A stretch of 64,000 nucleotides of DNA from an uncultured Lachnospiraceae bacterium (GCA_910589075.1 CAJUSK010000032.1:1-64000); one strand, 5' to 3'; shown: positions 48,904-58,302, counted from the stretch's first letter. A program made the numbers and translations. Notes: generated by a model not told the origin, from the letters alone.

Positions 48904-50747
48904 AATGCAGGAATCAGTTTTTCCTGCAGATCGGCGGTTTTAAATTTCAGGCTGGCCGTATTGATACAGGGATGACAGGCGAAATATTCCTGTTCCAGCA
49001 CTTCTTTGTCTATCAGCAGTGTGACCTTTCCCTCATGGTCATTCATCAGTCCCATAATGGTGACAGATCCCGGCGTAACATCCAGCAGTTCTTCCATCAT
49101 ATCCCCGGAACCAAAGGAGAGCCGTGCCACGCCCAGTTGGGCGGACAGGTCTTTTGTCACAAATTTTTTTTCTCCCGGCATGAGAAGCAGGTAGAACGTT
49201 GTCTGCTGCCGGTTGCAGAGAAAGAGATTTTTACAGATTTTAACTCCCAGCAGTTTGTCAATGTCTTCGCAGGCTTCAATGGTGGCCAGCGGTTCGTGGT
49301 GCACCTGCTCATAGGGAATCTGCAGCAATTCCAGCAGATCATAACAACGGACTTCTTTTTCAGGCAGGCAGGACAGATCGGCGGGACGGCCCGGTGACAG
49401 GACAGGGGTACATGCCTCCGGGAGCTGCGGCGTGGTATCATTTGTCTGTGTACCGGCGGCGTCTTGTGGCCTTTGCGCTGTGTCATCAAAGACAGATTCC
49501 GGCAGTGTGAGCAGCACTTTTTCAATCCGGTTCTGGTTGATCACCTGGGCTACGAGTATCATACCGTCCGGTGTGATAACGCTTTCTCCCTGGGTGGGCA
49601 GACGATCCAGCATACCGATCAGGATGCCGCCGATGGAATCATAATCTTCGGAAATAAGGTTTATATCCAGTGCGCTGTTCACATCGTCCAGTTTCATACT
49701 GCCTTCCACCAGATACTGCCGGTTGCCCATATCCTGAATCAACTCTTCTTCATCTTCATCGTACTCGTCCCGTATTTCACCCACGATTTCTTCCAGCAGG
49801 TCCTCCAGTGTGATCATACCGACACAGGCGCCATATTCATTGAGAACAAAGGCCACGTTCATGGCGGCGCTCCGCATCTCCATCATCAGGTCGGCAGTTT
49901 TCTTATATTCATAGGTATAATAGGCTTCCCGGAGGATATCCTGTACTTTGAAATTCTTCTTATTGGGTACGAACAGAAAGTCTTTGATATTCACGAAGCC
50001 CTTTACATTGTCCGTATCGTTCTCGTAAACGGGAATTCTGGTATACATGGATTCCCGGAACAGTGCCAGCAGTTCGTTGTAGGAGGCTTCCATATCCACC
50101 ATTGTTACATCAATTTTCGGAATCATAATGTCTTTGGCATCAGAATCACTGAAATCAAACACATTGTAAATCATTTCCCGTTCTTCTGTTTCTATGGCGC
50201 CGTCTTCATGGCTGACATCCACATAGGTTTTCAGATCCCGTTCTGTCATGGCCGATGTTTTTTCTGCCGTATGAATATGGAACAGAAGCATGATACCGCC
50301 CGCCAGTTTGTCGATGACAATAATGATCGGGGTAAAGAGCAGCATCAGCAGACGGATGACCTTGGCATAGGCAAGGGAGATTTTTTCGGAGTTGTACATG
50401 GCCCAGGTTTTGGGAGTGATTTCTCCGAAGATAAGAACGGCCAGCGTCAGTGCGCCGGTCATAAGGCTGACCGCATAACTGCCCCAGATATGGAGAGCCA
50501 GGGTGGTCGCCAGAGAAGAAGCGGAGATATTGACGATGTTGTTGCCTACCAGGATCGTACTGAGCATTTTGCTGTAGTGATCCAGAATTCCCTGGACTAT
50601 GACAGCCCGTTGATTGCCTTCTTCTGTCAGAGTGCGGATGCGCACTCTGTTCACCGTAGTCAGCGCCGTTTCCGCCGAAGAGAAAAAGGCGGAAAGTAAA
50701 AGTAACAGAAACAGGATGATAAATCCTGTGATACTACCCGTATCCAA
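48873..50747 (-). CDS. CNNM/CBS/CorC membrane protein fused to a prolyl-tRNA editing (PrdX/YbaK) domain
   Basis: One open frame of 624 residues joins two usually separate proteins. Residues 1-150 form the CNNM transmembrane domain (FFSSAETALTTVNRVR). About 200-335 carry a CBS pair (TYVDVSHEDGAIETEEREMI and later VAFVLNEYGACVGMITLEDL). About 345-430 form the CorC/HlyC domain. This is the layout of hemolysin C/MpfA-type magnesium exporters. A low-complexity linker (about 430-465) leads to a full YbaK/PrdX domain (about 467-624). That domain has FEQVHHEP-like YEQVHHEPLATIEACEDID and KICKNLFLCNRQ with the substrate-binding Lys. The family hydrolyses Ala-tRNA(Pro). No frameshift or internal start suggests two genes. 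A sigma-A promoter lies upstream. Confidence 0.88.
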   Translation of the reverse strand: MDTGSITGFIILFLLLLLSAFFSSAETALTTVNRVRIRTLTEEGNQRAVIVQGILDHYSKMLSTILVGNNIVNISASSLATTLALHIWGSYAVSLMTGALTLAVLIFGEITPKTWAMYNSEKISLAYAKVIRLLMLLFTPIIIVIDKLAGGIMLLFHIHTAEKTSAMTERDLKTYVDVSHEDGAIETEEREMIYNVFDFSDSDAKDIMIPKIDVTMVDMEASYNELLALFRESMYTRIPVYENDTDNVKGFVNIKDFLFVPNKKNFKVQDILREAYYTYEYKKTADLMMEMRSAAMNVAFVLNEYGACVGMITLEDLLEEIVGEIRDEYDEDEEELIQDMGNRQYLVEGSMKLDDVNSALDINLISEDYDSIGGILIGMLDRLPTQGESVITPDGMILVAQVINQNRIEKVLLTLPESVFDDTAQRPQDAAGTQTNDTTPQLPEACTPVLSPGRPADLSCLPEKEVRCYDLLELLQIPYEQVHHEPLATIEACEDIDKLLGVKICKNLFLCNRQQTTFYLLLMPGEKKFVTKDLSAQLGVARLSFGSGDMMEELLDVTPGSVTIMGLMNDHEGKVTLLIDKEVLEQEYFACHPCINTASLKFKTADLQEKLIPALKHTPVMVTL

Positions 50748-50788
50748 TTACATAACCTCCCAGAAAATGTGAAATAATTTTTAGAGTT

Positions 50789-50818
50789 ATCATATAATAA
50801 GATACAGCCTGTTGTCAA
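50789..50818 (-). promoter_or_regulatory. promoter of the CNNM-PrdX gene
   Basis: Read on the reverse strand: TTGACA (50818-50813), 18 bases, TATGAT (50794-50789), about 40 bases before the start. Confidence 0.7.
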
Positions 50819-50865
50819 GTTCGGGAATCCTTACGCATATATATTATGTAACGGGAGGTGTGACA

Positions 50866-51240
50866 ATGAAGGCTTCGCCAAAAAATAATTCCTATGTCAT
50901 ATTTTATCTGAAATGTCTGCTTTTTTCCTATATTCTGACCGTGGGTCTGTTGCTGTTTCTGGCGCTGTTCCTCTATCGGTTCCATCTGGCGGAAAAGACG
51001 GTTTCCATTGCGATTATTCTGATTTACATAGCGGCCTCACTGTTTGCCGGATTTATTTCCGGGAAAAAGATGGGGAATCGGAAGTTTCTGTGGGGACTTC
51101 TGGCAGGGGTTTTATATTTTACGGTTCTGCTCTGTGTATCTCTGGCCCTGGACCATGGCGCGGCGGGGATTTCCGGCAACCTGGTTACGGTATTTTTTAT
51201 CTGTGCAGGCGGCGGGATGCTGGGCGGGATGCTTGGATGA
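50866..51240 (+). CDS. TIGR04086-type small membrane protein
   Basis: A 124-residue protein with four predicted transmembrane helices (about 12-34, 42-62, 70-92, 102-124) and the glycine-rich end GGGMLGGMLG. Its size, helix pattern and location beside the SCIFF and sec genes fit the TIGR04086 family, seen in Clostridia. Function is unknown. GGGAGGTGTGAC directly precedes the ATG at 50866. The frame is open back to 50812, but that part overlaps the divergent promoter. Confidence 0.75.
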   Translation: MKASPKNNSYVIFYLKCLLFSYILTVGLLLFLALFLYRFHLAEKTVSIAIILIYIAASLFAGFISGKKMGNRKFLWGLLAGVLYFTVLLCVSLALDHGAAGISGNLVTVFFICAGGGMLGGMLG

Positions 51241-51290
51241 GACAGAGCGCGGCTGCGTAACGGACGAAGGACAGAAACCCCACAAAAAGA

Positions 51291-51319
51291 TTGACCTTTT
51301 TCAGCAACTATGGTATACT
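51291..51319 (+). promoter_or_regulatory. scfA promoter
   Basis: TTGACC (51291-51296), 17 bases, TATACT (51314-51319), 55 bases before scfA. Confidence 0.8.
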
Positions 51320-51374
51320 CTTGCACAGAATACAGTTCCCGGCAGAGTATACGGGATTGTAAGGAGGATAGAAG

Positions 51375-51521
51375 ATGAAGCACATTAAGACATTGAACAC
51401 AGGGAATCTGCAGGAATCCATGAAAAAGGGCGGATGCGGAGAGTGTCAGACATCCTGTCAGTCGGCCTGCAAGACATCCTGTACGGTAGGAAACCAGAGT
51501 TGTGAGAAGGCAGGCAGATAA
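51375..51521 (+). CDS. scfA: SCIFF ranthipeptide precursor ScfA
   Basis: A 48-residue precursor of the SCIFF family (six cysteines in forty-five residues), found across Clostridia. The leader MKHIKTLNTGNLQ is followed by the core with six cysteines at 21, 24, 28, 32, 36 and 43 (CGECQTSCQSACKTSC then TVGNQSC). The partner radical-SAM enzyme ScfB installs thioether bonds between cysteines and acceptor residues. AAGGAGGATAGAAG gives an ideal ribosome site. Work in other Clostridia links SCIFF-type ranthipeptides to quorum sensing and solvent metabolism. Confidence 0.96.
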   Translation: MKHIKTLNTGNLQESMKKGGCGECQTSCQSACKTSCTVGNQSCEKAGR

Positions 51522-51556
51522 GGCCGGCCAGGCGATGGGTATGATAAGGAACGGGT

Positions 51557-51580
51557 AAGCAGCGATTTGTGTCGCTGCTT
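51557..51580 (+). terminator. hairpin between scfA and scfB
   Basis: AAGCAGCGA and TCGCTGCTT with a six-base loop, then ATATTA. It is probably a partial terminator or RNA stabiliser that keeps precursor expression above that of the maturase. Confidence 0.5.
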
Positions 51581-51702
51581 ATATTACGTTGTATTACAGG
51601 AAAATGTGTTTCCTGTATGAGGAATGCCGGGAAGCACATGAGGAAGATGTTTGGTTTCCGGTTCGTTTTTGGGCGGATCAGGATAGAGAAAGGAAAGAAT
51701 AC

Positions 51703-53112
51703 GTGATTCACAGATATCAAAACAATGGTTTCTCGATTGTTCTGGATGTAAACAGCGGCTCGGTCCATGTGGTGGATGGAGTGGTTTATGAGTTGGTTTC
51801 TGTTGTGGAGAGGGCGCTTGCAGAGGATGTGTCAGAAGCGGAGAAGATTGTCCGGCTCGCAGTGGAAGCGACCACCTATCCGGAAGGGGTATGCAGGGAG
51901 GCTGTAGGGGAAATACTGGAACTGAAAGAAGCAGGGATGCTGTTTTCGGAAGATCCCTATGCAGCCTACGCGGATACTTTGCAGAAGCGGGAGACTGTGG
52001 TAAAGGCGATGTGTCTGCATATAGCCCACGACTGCAATCTGGCCTGTGCGTACTGTTTTGCCGAAGAAGGGGAGTACCACGGCAGGCGGGCTTTGATGAG
52101 TTTTGAGACAGGAAAGGCAGCCCTTGATTTTCTGGTGAAAAATTCCGCAAACAGAGTGAACCTGGAAGTGGATTTTTTTGGCGGAGAACCTCTCCTGAAC
52201 TGGCAGGTAGTAAAGGACCTGGTGGCATATGGAAGAAGCCTGGAAGAGCCATATCATAAGAAGTTTCGGTTTACGCTGACGACCAATGGCATTCTGTTAG
52301 ATGATGAAGTGCAGGACTTTTTAAACCGTGAGATGAGCAATGTGGTGTTGAGCATTGACGGGCGCAGGGAAGTACACGACAGAATGCGGCCTTTTCGCGG
52401 CGGCCAGGGAAGTTATGACAGGATCATCCCCCGGTTTGTGAAACTGGCAGAGAGCAGAGAACAGAAAAACTATTATGTCAGGGGCACATTTACCAGATAT
52501 AATCTGGATTTTTCGAAAGATGTACTGCATTTGGCGGATCTGGGATTTGAGCAGATTTCCGTGGAACCGGTGGTGGCTCAGGATTCGGAGGCGTATGCCA
52601 TCCGGCAGGAGGATGTGCCCGGTATTCTGGAAGAATATGACAGGCTGGCAGTGGCACTTTTAGAGCGGGAGAAAGCGGGGAAAGGCGTAAACTTTTTCCA
52701 CTTTATGATTGACCTGGAAGGCGGCCCCTGCGTGGCCAAACGGCTTTCGGGCTGTGGTTCGGGCTGTGAATATCTGGCGGTTACGCCATGGGGGGATTTT
52801 TATCCCTGCCATCAGTTTGTGGGACAGGAACAGTTCCTGATGGGCAATGTGGAAGAGGGGATTACCCGTACCGACATCAGGGATACCTTCAAAAGTTGTC
52901 ATGTGTATGCAAAAGAAACCTGTCAGGATTGTTTTGCAAAATTTTACTGCAGCGGCGGCTGTGCGGCAAATTCATGGAATTTCCATAAAACGATATTTGA
53001 CGCCTATGGCATTGGCTGCGAATTGCAGAGAAAACGGGTGGAATGCGCCATTATGATGAAAGCGGCGCTGGCAGAAGCGGCTTCACCGATGAAAAAGGAG
53101 AAAACAAGATGA
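51703..53112 (+). CDS. scfB: SCIFF radical-SAM maturase ScfB
   Basis: A 469-residue radical-SAM/SPASM enzyme that forms thioether crosslinks in ScfA. An N-terminal RiPP-recognition domain (about 1-85) is followed by the radical-SAM cluster motif CNLACAYC (Cys111, Cys115, Cys118). The C-terminal SPASM region has auxiliary-cluster cysteines in GCGSGCEYL, WGDFYPCHQF and CQDCFAKFYCSGGC. The start is taken as GTG at 51703, because known ScfB proteins begin near IHRYQNNGFSIVLDVNSGS. The frame is open from 51589, but the extra residues overlap the hairpin. The stop overlaps the secDF start in ATGA form. Confidence 0.94.
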   Translation: MIHRYQNNGFSIVLDVNSGSVHVVDGVVYELVSVVERALAEDVSEAEKIVRLAVEATTYPEGVCREAVGEILELKEAGMLFSEDPYAAYADTLQKRETVVKAMCLHIAHDCNLACAYCFAEEGEYHGRRALMSFETGKAALDFLVKNSANRVNLEVDFFGGEPLLNWQVVKDLVAYGRSLEEPYHKKFRFTLTTNGILLDDEVQDFLNREMSNVVLSIDGRREVHDRMRPFRGGQGSYDRIIPRFVKLAESREQKNYYVRGTFTRYNLDFSKDVLHLADLGFEQISVEPVVAQDSEAYAIRQEDVPGILEEYDRLAVALLEREKAGKGVNFFHFMIDLEGGPCVAKRLSGCGSGCEYLAVTPWGDFYPCHQFVGQEQFLMGNVEEGITRTDIRDTFKSCHVYAKETCQDCFAKFYCSGGCAANSWNFHKTIFDAYGIGCELQRKRVECAIMMKAALAEAASPMKKEKTR

Positions 53113-55310
53113 AAAAGAACAGAGCAATCGTTACTTTGCTCGTTACGGTACTTGTATTGGGATGTTTATCCTATACGGCGGTATTTGGTATCGGGGCAGA
53201 GAAAACGGGCGCCGCCCGGAATATCAGGCAGGGTCTGGATCTGGCCGGCGGTGTGAGCATTACCTATCAGGTAGTGGGAGAAGAAGATCCTTCCGAAAGC
53301 GATATGAATGATACGATTTATAAGCTGCAGCGCCGTGTGGAAGCATACAGTACGGAAGCGCAGGTATATCAGGAGGGATCCGACCGTATCAATATCGAAA
53401 TTCCGGGGGTGTCTGATGCCAATGCGGTATTGGAAGAATTGGGAAAACCAGGTTCTCTTTATTTCATGGCCTCCGATGGCGCCGAGGTGCTGACCGGCGA
53501 AGATGTAGCGGACGCACAGGCCGGCACACAGCAGGACAAGATGGGGAACAACCAGTATGTGGTACAGCTTACCCTGACGGAAGAGGGGGCGACCAAATTT
53601 GCGGTGGCTACCGCGCTTGCCGCGCCCAATCATGATGTGATTTTTATTATGTATGACGGAATGATTGTCAGCATGCCTTCCGTAAACGAAGAGATTACTG
53701 ACGGTGTTGCTGTTATAACCGGTATGGGCAGTTTCGAAGAGGCAGAACGCCTGGCTTCCACCATTCGTATCGGTGGCCTGAAACTGGAACTGGAAGAACT
53801 GCGTTCCAACGTGGTAGGGGCACAGCTGGGGTCGGAAGCAATCCGTACAAGCCTGGTGGCCGGCGCAGTGGGTATGGGCCTGGTGGTATTGTTTATGCTC
53901 ATTGTCTATCTGGTTCCGGGTTTTGCGGCATCGCTGGCTCTTGGAATTTATGTGGGCCTGATTGTTGTGCTGCTGAACGCGTTTGAGATTACATTAACCT
54001 TGCCCGGTATTGCAGGTATCATCCTTTCCATCGGTATGGCGGTGGATGCCAATGTGATTATTTTTGCCAGGATCCGTGAGGAACTGGCTACCGGCAAAAC
54101 AGTACAGTCGTCCATGAAAATCGGTTTTCAGAAAGCTTTGTCCGCCATCATTGACGGCAATGTGACGACGCTGATAGCCGCGTTGGTACTGGGCGTAAAA
54201 GGAAGCGGCAGTGTGCGGGGCTTTGCCCAGACGCTGGCACTGGGTATTATCGTATCCATGTTTACGGCGTTGTTTGTGACACGTCTGATCCTGAACGCAC
54301 TGTTTGCGCTGGGCCTGAAAGATGTGAAATTTTACGGGGTGGGAAAAGAGCGGAAGACATGGAATTTCCTTTCAAAGAAAGCAGTGTTTTTTGCGGTTTC
54401 CCTGCTTGTGATTGCAGGTGGATTCGTATGTATGGGCGTCAACCAGTCCTCCACGGGGGATGCGCTGAACTACAGTCTGGAATTTAAAGGCGGTACATCC
54501 ACCAATATTACGTTCAATGAAGATATGACCATTGAAGAACTTGACAGCACAGTCGTTCCTGTGATTGAGGCGATTACAGGAGACGGCAATGTACAGGCGC
54601 AGAAGGTCAGCGGCAGCAACGAGGTGATTATTAAGACCAGGACCCTTTCCGTAGAGGAGAGAGAAACGCTGAATGCAAAGATGGCAGAAAACTTTGGCGT
54701 GGATACGGAAAAGATTACGGCGGAAACCATCAGCTCGACCATCAGCTCGGAAATGCGCAACGATGCTGTCATCGCAGTGGTGATTGCCACAGGCTGTATG
54801 CTGTTATATATTTGGTTCCGGTTTAAAGATATCCGTTTTGCGGCAAGCGCCGTGACTGCCCTGGTCCATGATGTACTTGTTGTACTGGCATTTTACGCTG
54901 TGGCCAGAGTTTCCGTGGGCAGTACCTTTATTGCCTGTATGCTGACCATCGTGGGATATTCCATCAATGCCACCATCGTGATTTTTGACCGTATCCGGGA
55001 AAATTTAAACGGTACAAAGAAGCGGGAAGGACTGCCAGACATTGTCAATACCAGTATTACCCAGACGCTTTCCAGAAGTATTTTTACTTCCCTGACGACT
55101 TTCTTCATGGTAGGCGCACTGTATATTATGGGTGTGACATCTATCCGTGAGTTTGCGCTGCCGCTGATGGTAGGTATTCTCTGCGGCACATATTCTTCCA
55201 TTTGCCTGGCTGGGGCCTTCTGGTATGTCATGCGGACGAAACTTGTGGGAAAGCAGGAACAAAATCAGAAATCCGGTAACGGGAAAAAACAAAAAGTGTC
55301 TGGAAAATAA
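53109..55310 (+). CDS. secDF: protein translocase subunit SecDF (fused)
   Basis: Membrane proton-driven factor that pulls secreted proteins out of the SecYEG channel. The 733 residues contain SecD (about 1-410: RQGLDLAGGVSITYQV, the P1 head and six helices with GMAVDANVIIFARIREEL). SecF follows (about 430-710: LEFKGGTSTNI, YSINATIVIFDRIRENL). Fusion of the two is usual in Firmicutes. The start overlaps the scfB stop by four bases after AAAAAGGAGAAAAC, so it is translated together with the SCIFF maturase. Confidence 0.96.
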   Translation: MKKNRAIVTLLVTVLVLGCLSYTAVFGIGAEKTGAARNIRQGLDLAGGVSITYQVVGEEDPSESDMNDTIYKLQRRVEAYSTEAQVYQEGSDRINIEIPGVSDANAVLEELGKPGSLYFMASDGAEVLTGEDVADAQAGTQQDKMGNNQYVVQLTLTEEGATKFAVATALAAPNHDVIFIMYDGMIVSMPSVNEEITDGVAVITGMGSFEEAERLASTIRIGGLKLELEELRSNVVGAQLGSEAIRTSLVAGAVGMGLVVLFMLIVYLVPGFAASLALGIYVGLIVVLLNAFEITLTLPGIAGIILSIGMAVDANVIIFARIREELATGKTVQSSMKIGFQKALSAIIDGNVTTLIAALVLGVKGSGSVRGFAQTLALGIIVSMFTALFVTRLILNALFALGLKDVKFYGVGKERKTWNFLSKKAVFFAVSLLVIAGGFVCMGVNQSSTGDALNYSLEFKGGTSTNITFNEDMTIEELDSTVVPVIEAITGDGNVQAQKVSGSNEVIIKTRTLSVEERETLNAKMAENFGVDTEKITAETISSTISSEMRNDAVIAVVIATGCMLLYIWFRFKDIRFAASAVTALVHDVLVVLAFYAVARVSVGSTFIACMLTIVGYSINATIVIFDRIRENLNGTKKREGLPDIVNTSITQTLSRSIFTSLTTFFMVGALYIMGVTSIREFALPLMVGILCGTYSSICLAGAFWYVMRTKLVGKQEQNQKSGNGKKQKVSGK

Positions 55311-55325
55311 CAGAAAACAGGCAAA

Positions 55326-55356
55326 AGCCCTCCCTGGTCGGGGAGGGCTCCTTTTT
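55326..55356 (+). terminator. secDF terminator
   Basis: AGCCCTCCC and GGGAGGGCT with a short loop, then CCTTTTTC. Confidence 0.9.
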
Positions 55357-55358
55357 CA

Positions 55359-55413
55359 TTTCACAGGTAAGTGCGACCTATGAAACAAAAGGGATGCGCA
55401 GCGGTGCGCGTGT
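55359..55413. repeat. truncated copy of the composite hairpin element
   Basis: TTTCACAGGTAAGTGCGACC followed by TATGAAACAAAAGGGATGCG matches the first part of copies A (6462) and B (18357). The sequence then diverges after GCAGCGGTGCGCG. It sits between secDF and recJ. Confidence 0.75.
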
Positions 55414-55447
55414 TGGGACAGGAAGAGATCAGAGAAAGTGGGTACAT

Positions 55448-57169
55448 ATGAAACAGGAAAAATGGTATGTTGCGGCAAAACGGGCGGACTTTGAAGAATT
55501 GGGAAAGAAGTTTTCCATTGATCCGGTGGTGGCCAGGCTTATCCGGAACCGGGATATTGTGGGAGAGGAAGCGGTGGACAAATATCTGCACGGTTCCCTG
55601 GAGGATCTGTATGATCCGGCTCTGATGAAGGGCATCAGGGAAGGGGCGGAAATACTTGTGCGGAAAATTGCGGAGGGAAAGACGATCCGCATTATTGGGG
55701 ATTATGATATAGATGGTATTATGTCAACTCATATCCTCTATGCAGGTCTTACCAGGACAGGAGCGAAGGTGGACACGGTGATTCCTCACAGGATACAGGA
55801 TGGCTATGGGCTGAATGACGGATTGATCCGGCAGGCATATGAAGAGGGGCGGGATACGATTCTCACCTGTGACAATGGAATTGCCGCGGCAAAGCAGGTG
55901 CAGTATGCCAATGAACTGGGCATGACGGTGCTGATCACAGATCACCATGAAGTACCTTATGAAGAAACAGGCGGTGAGCGGATGTATCATCTTCCGCCTG
56001 CGGCAGCGGTGATAGATCCCAAACAGCCTGGCTGCGGCTATCCTTTTTCCGGTATCTGCGGCGCAGTTGTTGCCATGAAGCTGATGCAGGCTCTGTATGA
56101 GGCCACAGGGATTGGAGGCCGGGCCGCACTGGATGAATTTCTGGAAATGGCAGCTTTTGCGACGGTGGGAGATGTCATGGAGCTGGTGGACGAAAACCGG
56201 ATTCTGGTAAAATACGGGCTGGAAAAAATCAGAAGGACAGAAAATCCGGGACTGGGTGCCCTGCTGGAAGTCTGTGAACTGGGCGGGAAGGAATTGAGCG
56301 CATATCATATCGGCTTTGTACTGGGGCCCTGTCTGAACGCTACTGGCAGGCTGGATACGGCCAGACGTGCGCTGGCGCTGCTTACCGCCAGAACCAGAGA
56401 AGAGGCGCTGCCCATTGCCATGGATTTGAAACATCTGAATGAAAACCGGAAAGAGATGACACAACAGGGTGTGGAGGAGGCCCAGGCATTGATTGAGCGG
56501 GAAGGGCTGAATACGCGCAAGGTGCTGGTCTTGTATCTTCCCCACTGCCATGAAAGCCTCGCAGGTATTATTGCCGGGCGGATACGGGAAAAATACGGAA
56601 AACCTGTTTTCGTACTGACCAGTGGAGAAGAAGGCGTAAAAGGTTCGGGCCGTTCTATAGAAGCCTATTCCATGTATGAAGAAATGAGTAAATGCAAAGA
56701 CTTGTTTATAAAATACGGTGGACATAAAATGGCCGCCGGCCTTTCATTGCCCGCGGAACATGTCCGGCCGTTTATGGAACGCATTGAACAGGAATGTACT
56801 CTGGAGCCGGAAGACTTTGTGGAAAAAGTGCATATTGATATACAGATGCCATTCCACTATGTCAGCCACGAACTGCTGAATCAGTTTTCATTGCTGGAAC
56901 CCTTAGGGAACGGAAACCGGAAGCCGTTGTTCGCACAGAAGGATGTGGAACTGATCAGCAGCAGGCTATTGGGAAAAAGCGGCAGAGTGGGGCGGTATAC
57001 CATACGGGATGAGTATCAGATGCAATATGAACTGGTGTATTTCGGTGATCAGGAGGAGCTGTTGGCACGCTGGCGGGAGAAAAAGAAACTGAGTGTGGCC
57101 TATTATCCGGAACTGAACACGTTCCGGGGCAGGACAGAGATTCAGTTTGTGCTGCAAAATTATCTGTAG
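55448..57169 (+). CDS. recJ: single-stranded-DNA exonuclease RecJ
   Basis: A 5'-3' exonuclease for base-excision, mismatch and recombination repair. The 573 residues show the DHH phosphoesterase motifs: DYDIDGIMST (motif I), LTCDNGIA, LITDHHEVPYE and the glycine-rich C-terminal GHKMAAGLSL of the DHHA1 domain. The ATG at 55448 is favoured by the usual start of the family (MKQEKWYVAAKRADFEEL) and GTGGGTACAT upstream; the open frame back to 55394 crosses the repeat. An acyltransferase gene follows 11 bases later. Confidence 0.93.
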   Translation: MKQEKWYVAAKRADFEELGKKFSIDPVVARLIRNRDIVGEEAVDKYLHGSLEDLYDPALMKGIREGAEILVRKIAEGKTIRIIGDYDIDGIMSTHILYAGLTRTGAKVDTVIPHRIQDGYGLNDGLIRQAYEEGRDTILTCDNGIAAAKQVQYANELGMTVLITDHHEVPYEETGGERMYHLPPAAAVIDPKQPGCGYPFSGICGAVVAMKLMQALYEATGIGGRAALDEFLEMAAFATVGDVMELVDENRILVKYGLEKIRRTENPGLGALLEVCELGGKELSAYHIGFVLGPCLNATGRLDTARRALALLTARTREEALPIAMDLKHLNENRKEMTQQGVEEAQALIEREGLNTRKVLVLYLPHCHESLAGIIAGRIREKYGKPVFVLTSGEEGVKGSGRSIEAYSMYEEMSKCKDLFIKYGGHKMAAGLSLPAEHVRPFMERIEQECTLEPEDFVEKVHIDIQMPFHYVSHELLNQFSLLEPLGNGNRKPLFAQKDVELISSRLLGKSGRVGRYTIRDEYQMQYELVYFGDQEELLARWREKKKLSVAYYPELNTFRGRTEIQFVLQNYL

Positions 57170-57180
57170 GGGAGAAAAAG

Positions 57181-58302
57181 ATGAAAGACCATAAACATTT
57201 GGATTCTATTGACACGGTAAAGGGAATCGGGATTATTCTTGTGGTTATCGGCCATTCCACCTATGTGTCGGAACCGGTACTGACATGGCTGACTTCTTTT
57301 CACATGCCGCTGTTTTTTATTGTTTCCGGCATTTTATTCGCCCATAAAAATTCCGATCAGGAACCCTTTGGCGTATATATGCGGAAACGGTTTTGCGGGA
57401 TGATGCTGCCGTATTTTTGGTTCAGTCTGATTTATATTGCTGTGGATTATTATTATCTCTATGCTCATCCGGAGGTGATCGACCAGGCGTTCATCAATTC
57501 CGCCATTTTGCAGGCGGTGTCTCTGTTTGGCATTTCTGTTCTCTGGTTCCTTCCGGCTATTTTTCTGGGAGAGATGTGTTTGTATGGGATTATCCGAAAC
57601 TGGCCTGTGTGGGTAATCGTGCTGTTCGCTTCCGTAGCTTCCTGGGTGCCGTCAGTGGGCATGAAACTGATACAGGTGTATATTGACATGGAAAGGGGGC
57701 CTTTTTCTACCTGGCTGGGGAATCTTCTGATGGCACTGCTGCGGGTGTTTCCGGCGCTGGTCTTTCTGCTGATGGGATACGGAACCTATTTCCTGCTGAG
57801 AAAGTTGTGGCTGAAGGCTTCGCTGGAGGTGTTGGTGGGTGTCCTTTGCCTGCTGCTCAACTTGTTGATTGCCTTTGCCAACGGCAGAGTGGATATGCAT
57901 TTTCTGGTGTTTCATGATGTGTTGCTCTATTATCTGGGAGCTTTTAGTGCATCCCTTGGGCTGATTTTGCTGTGCAGGCATTGCAGGCCATTCTGGCTGC
58001 TGGGTTTCCTGGGAAGCAATTCTTTGATTGTCATGCTGACCCATCTGGACTGTCAGGTGATGAGCTTTGCCATCCGGTTTGCTGTGGGAATGGATCAGTT
58101 TATCCCGGTGGCGAAAGGTTTGCTGTTTCGAATCCATCTGTACGGGGCGCTGCTGGCGGGAGAGCTGCTGATGATTGTGCTGGTGGGGAAAGTTGGATTT
58201 TTCCTGATCGGTCGAAAAACTCCATTGCCGCTGCAGGGGCCGGGCTGGATTCGCAAAGCTGTCCTGAAAAAACGGAGCCGGAAATTTAAACGGCTGAAAT
58301 AA
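57181..58302 (+). CDS. acyltransferase family 3 membrane protein
   Basis: A 373-residue integral membrane protein of the OafA/YrhL (Acyl_transf_3) family, with about ten hydrophobic segments. Family features are the N-terminal IDTVKGIGIILVVIGHSTYV, containing the catalytic-type His, and FHMPLFFIVSGILFA. Members transfer acyl groups to cell-surface polysaccharides, lipids or antibiotics. The substrate cannot be inferred. It follows recJ closely and may be cotranscribed, though no functional link is evident. Confidence 0.87.
   Translation: MKDHKHLDSIDTVKGIGIILVVIGHSTYVSEPVLTWLTSFHMPLFFIVSGILFAHKNSDQEPFGVYMRKRFCGMMLPYFWFSLIYIAVDYYYLYAHPEVIDQAFINSAILQAVSLFGISVLWFLPAIFLGEMCLYGIIRNWPVWVIVLFASVASWVPSVGMKLIQVYIDMERGPFSTWLGNLLMALLRVFPALVFLLMGYGTYFLLRKLWLKASLEVLVGVLCLLLNLLIAFANGRVDMHFLVFHDVLLYYLGAFSASLGLILLCRHCRPFWLLGFLGSNSLIVMLTHLDCQVMSFAIRFAVGMDQFIPVAKGLLFRIHLYGALLAGELLMIVLVGKVGFFLIGRKTPLPLQGPGWIRKAVLKKRSRKFKRLK

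Noticed and set aside
49464..50699. 411-codon forward frame opposite the CNNM-PrdX gene
   Set aside because: Its His/Phe/Gln-rich composition is typical of an antisense shadow, while the reverse frame shows full domain motifs.
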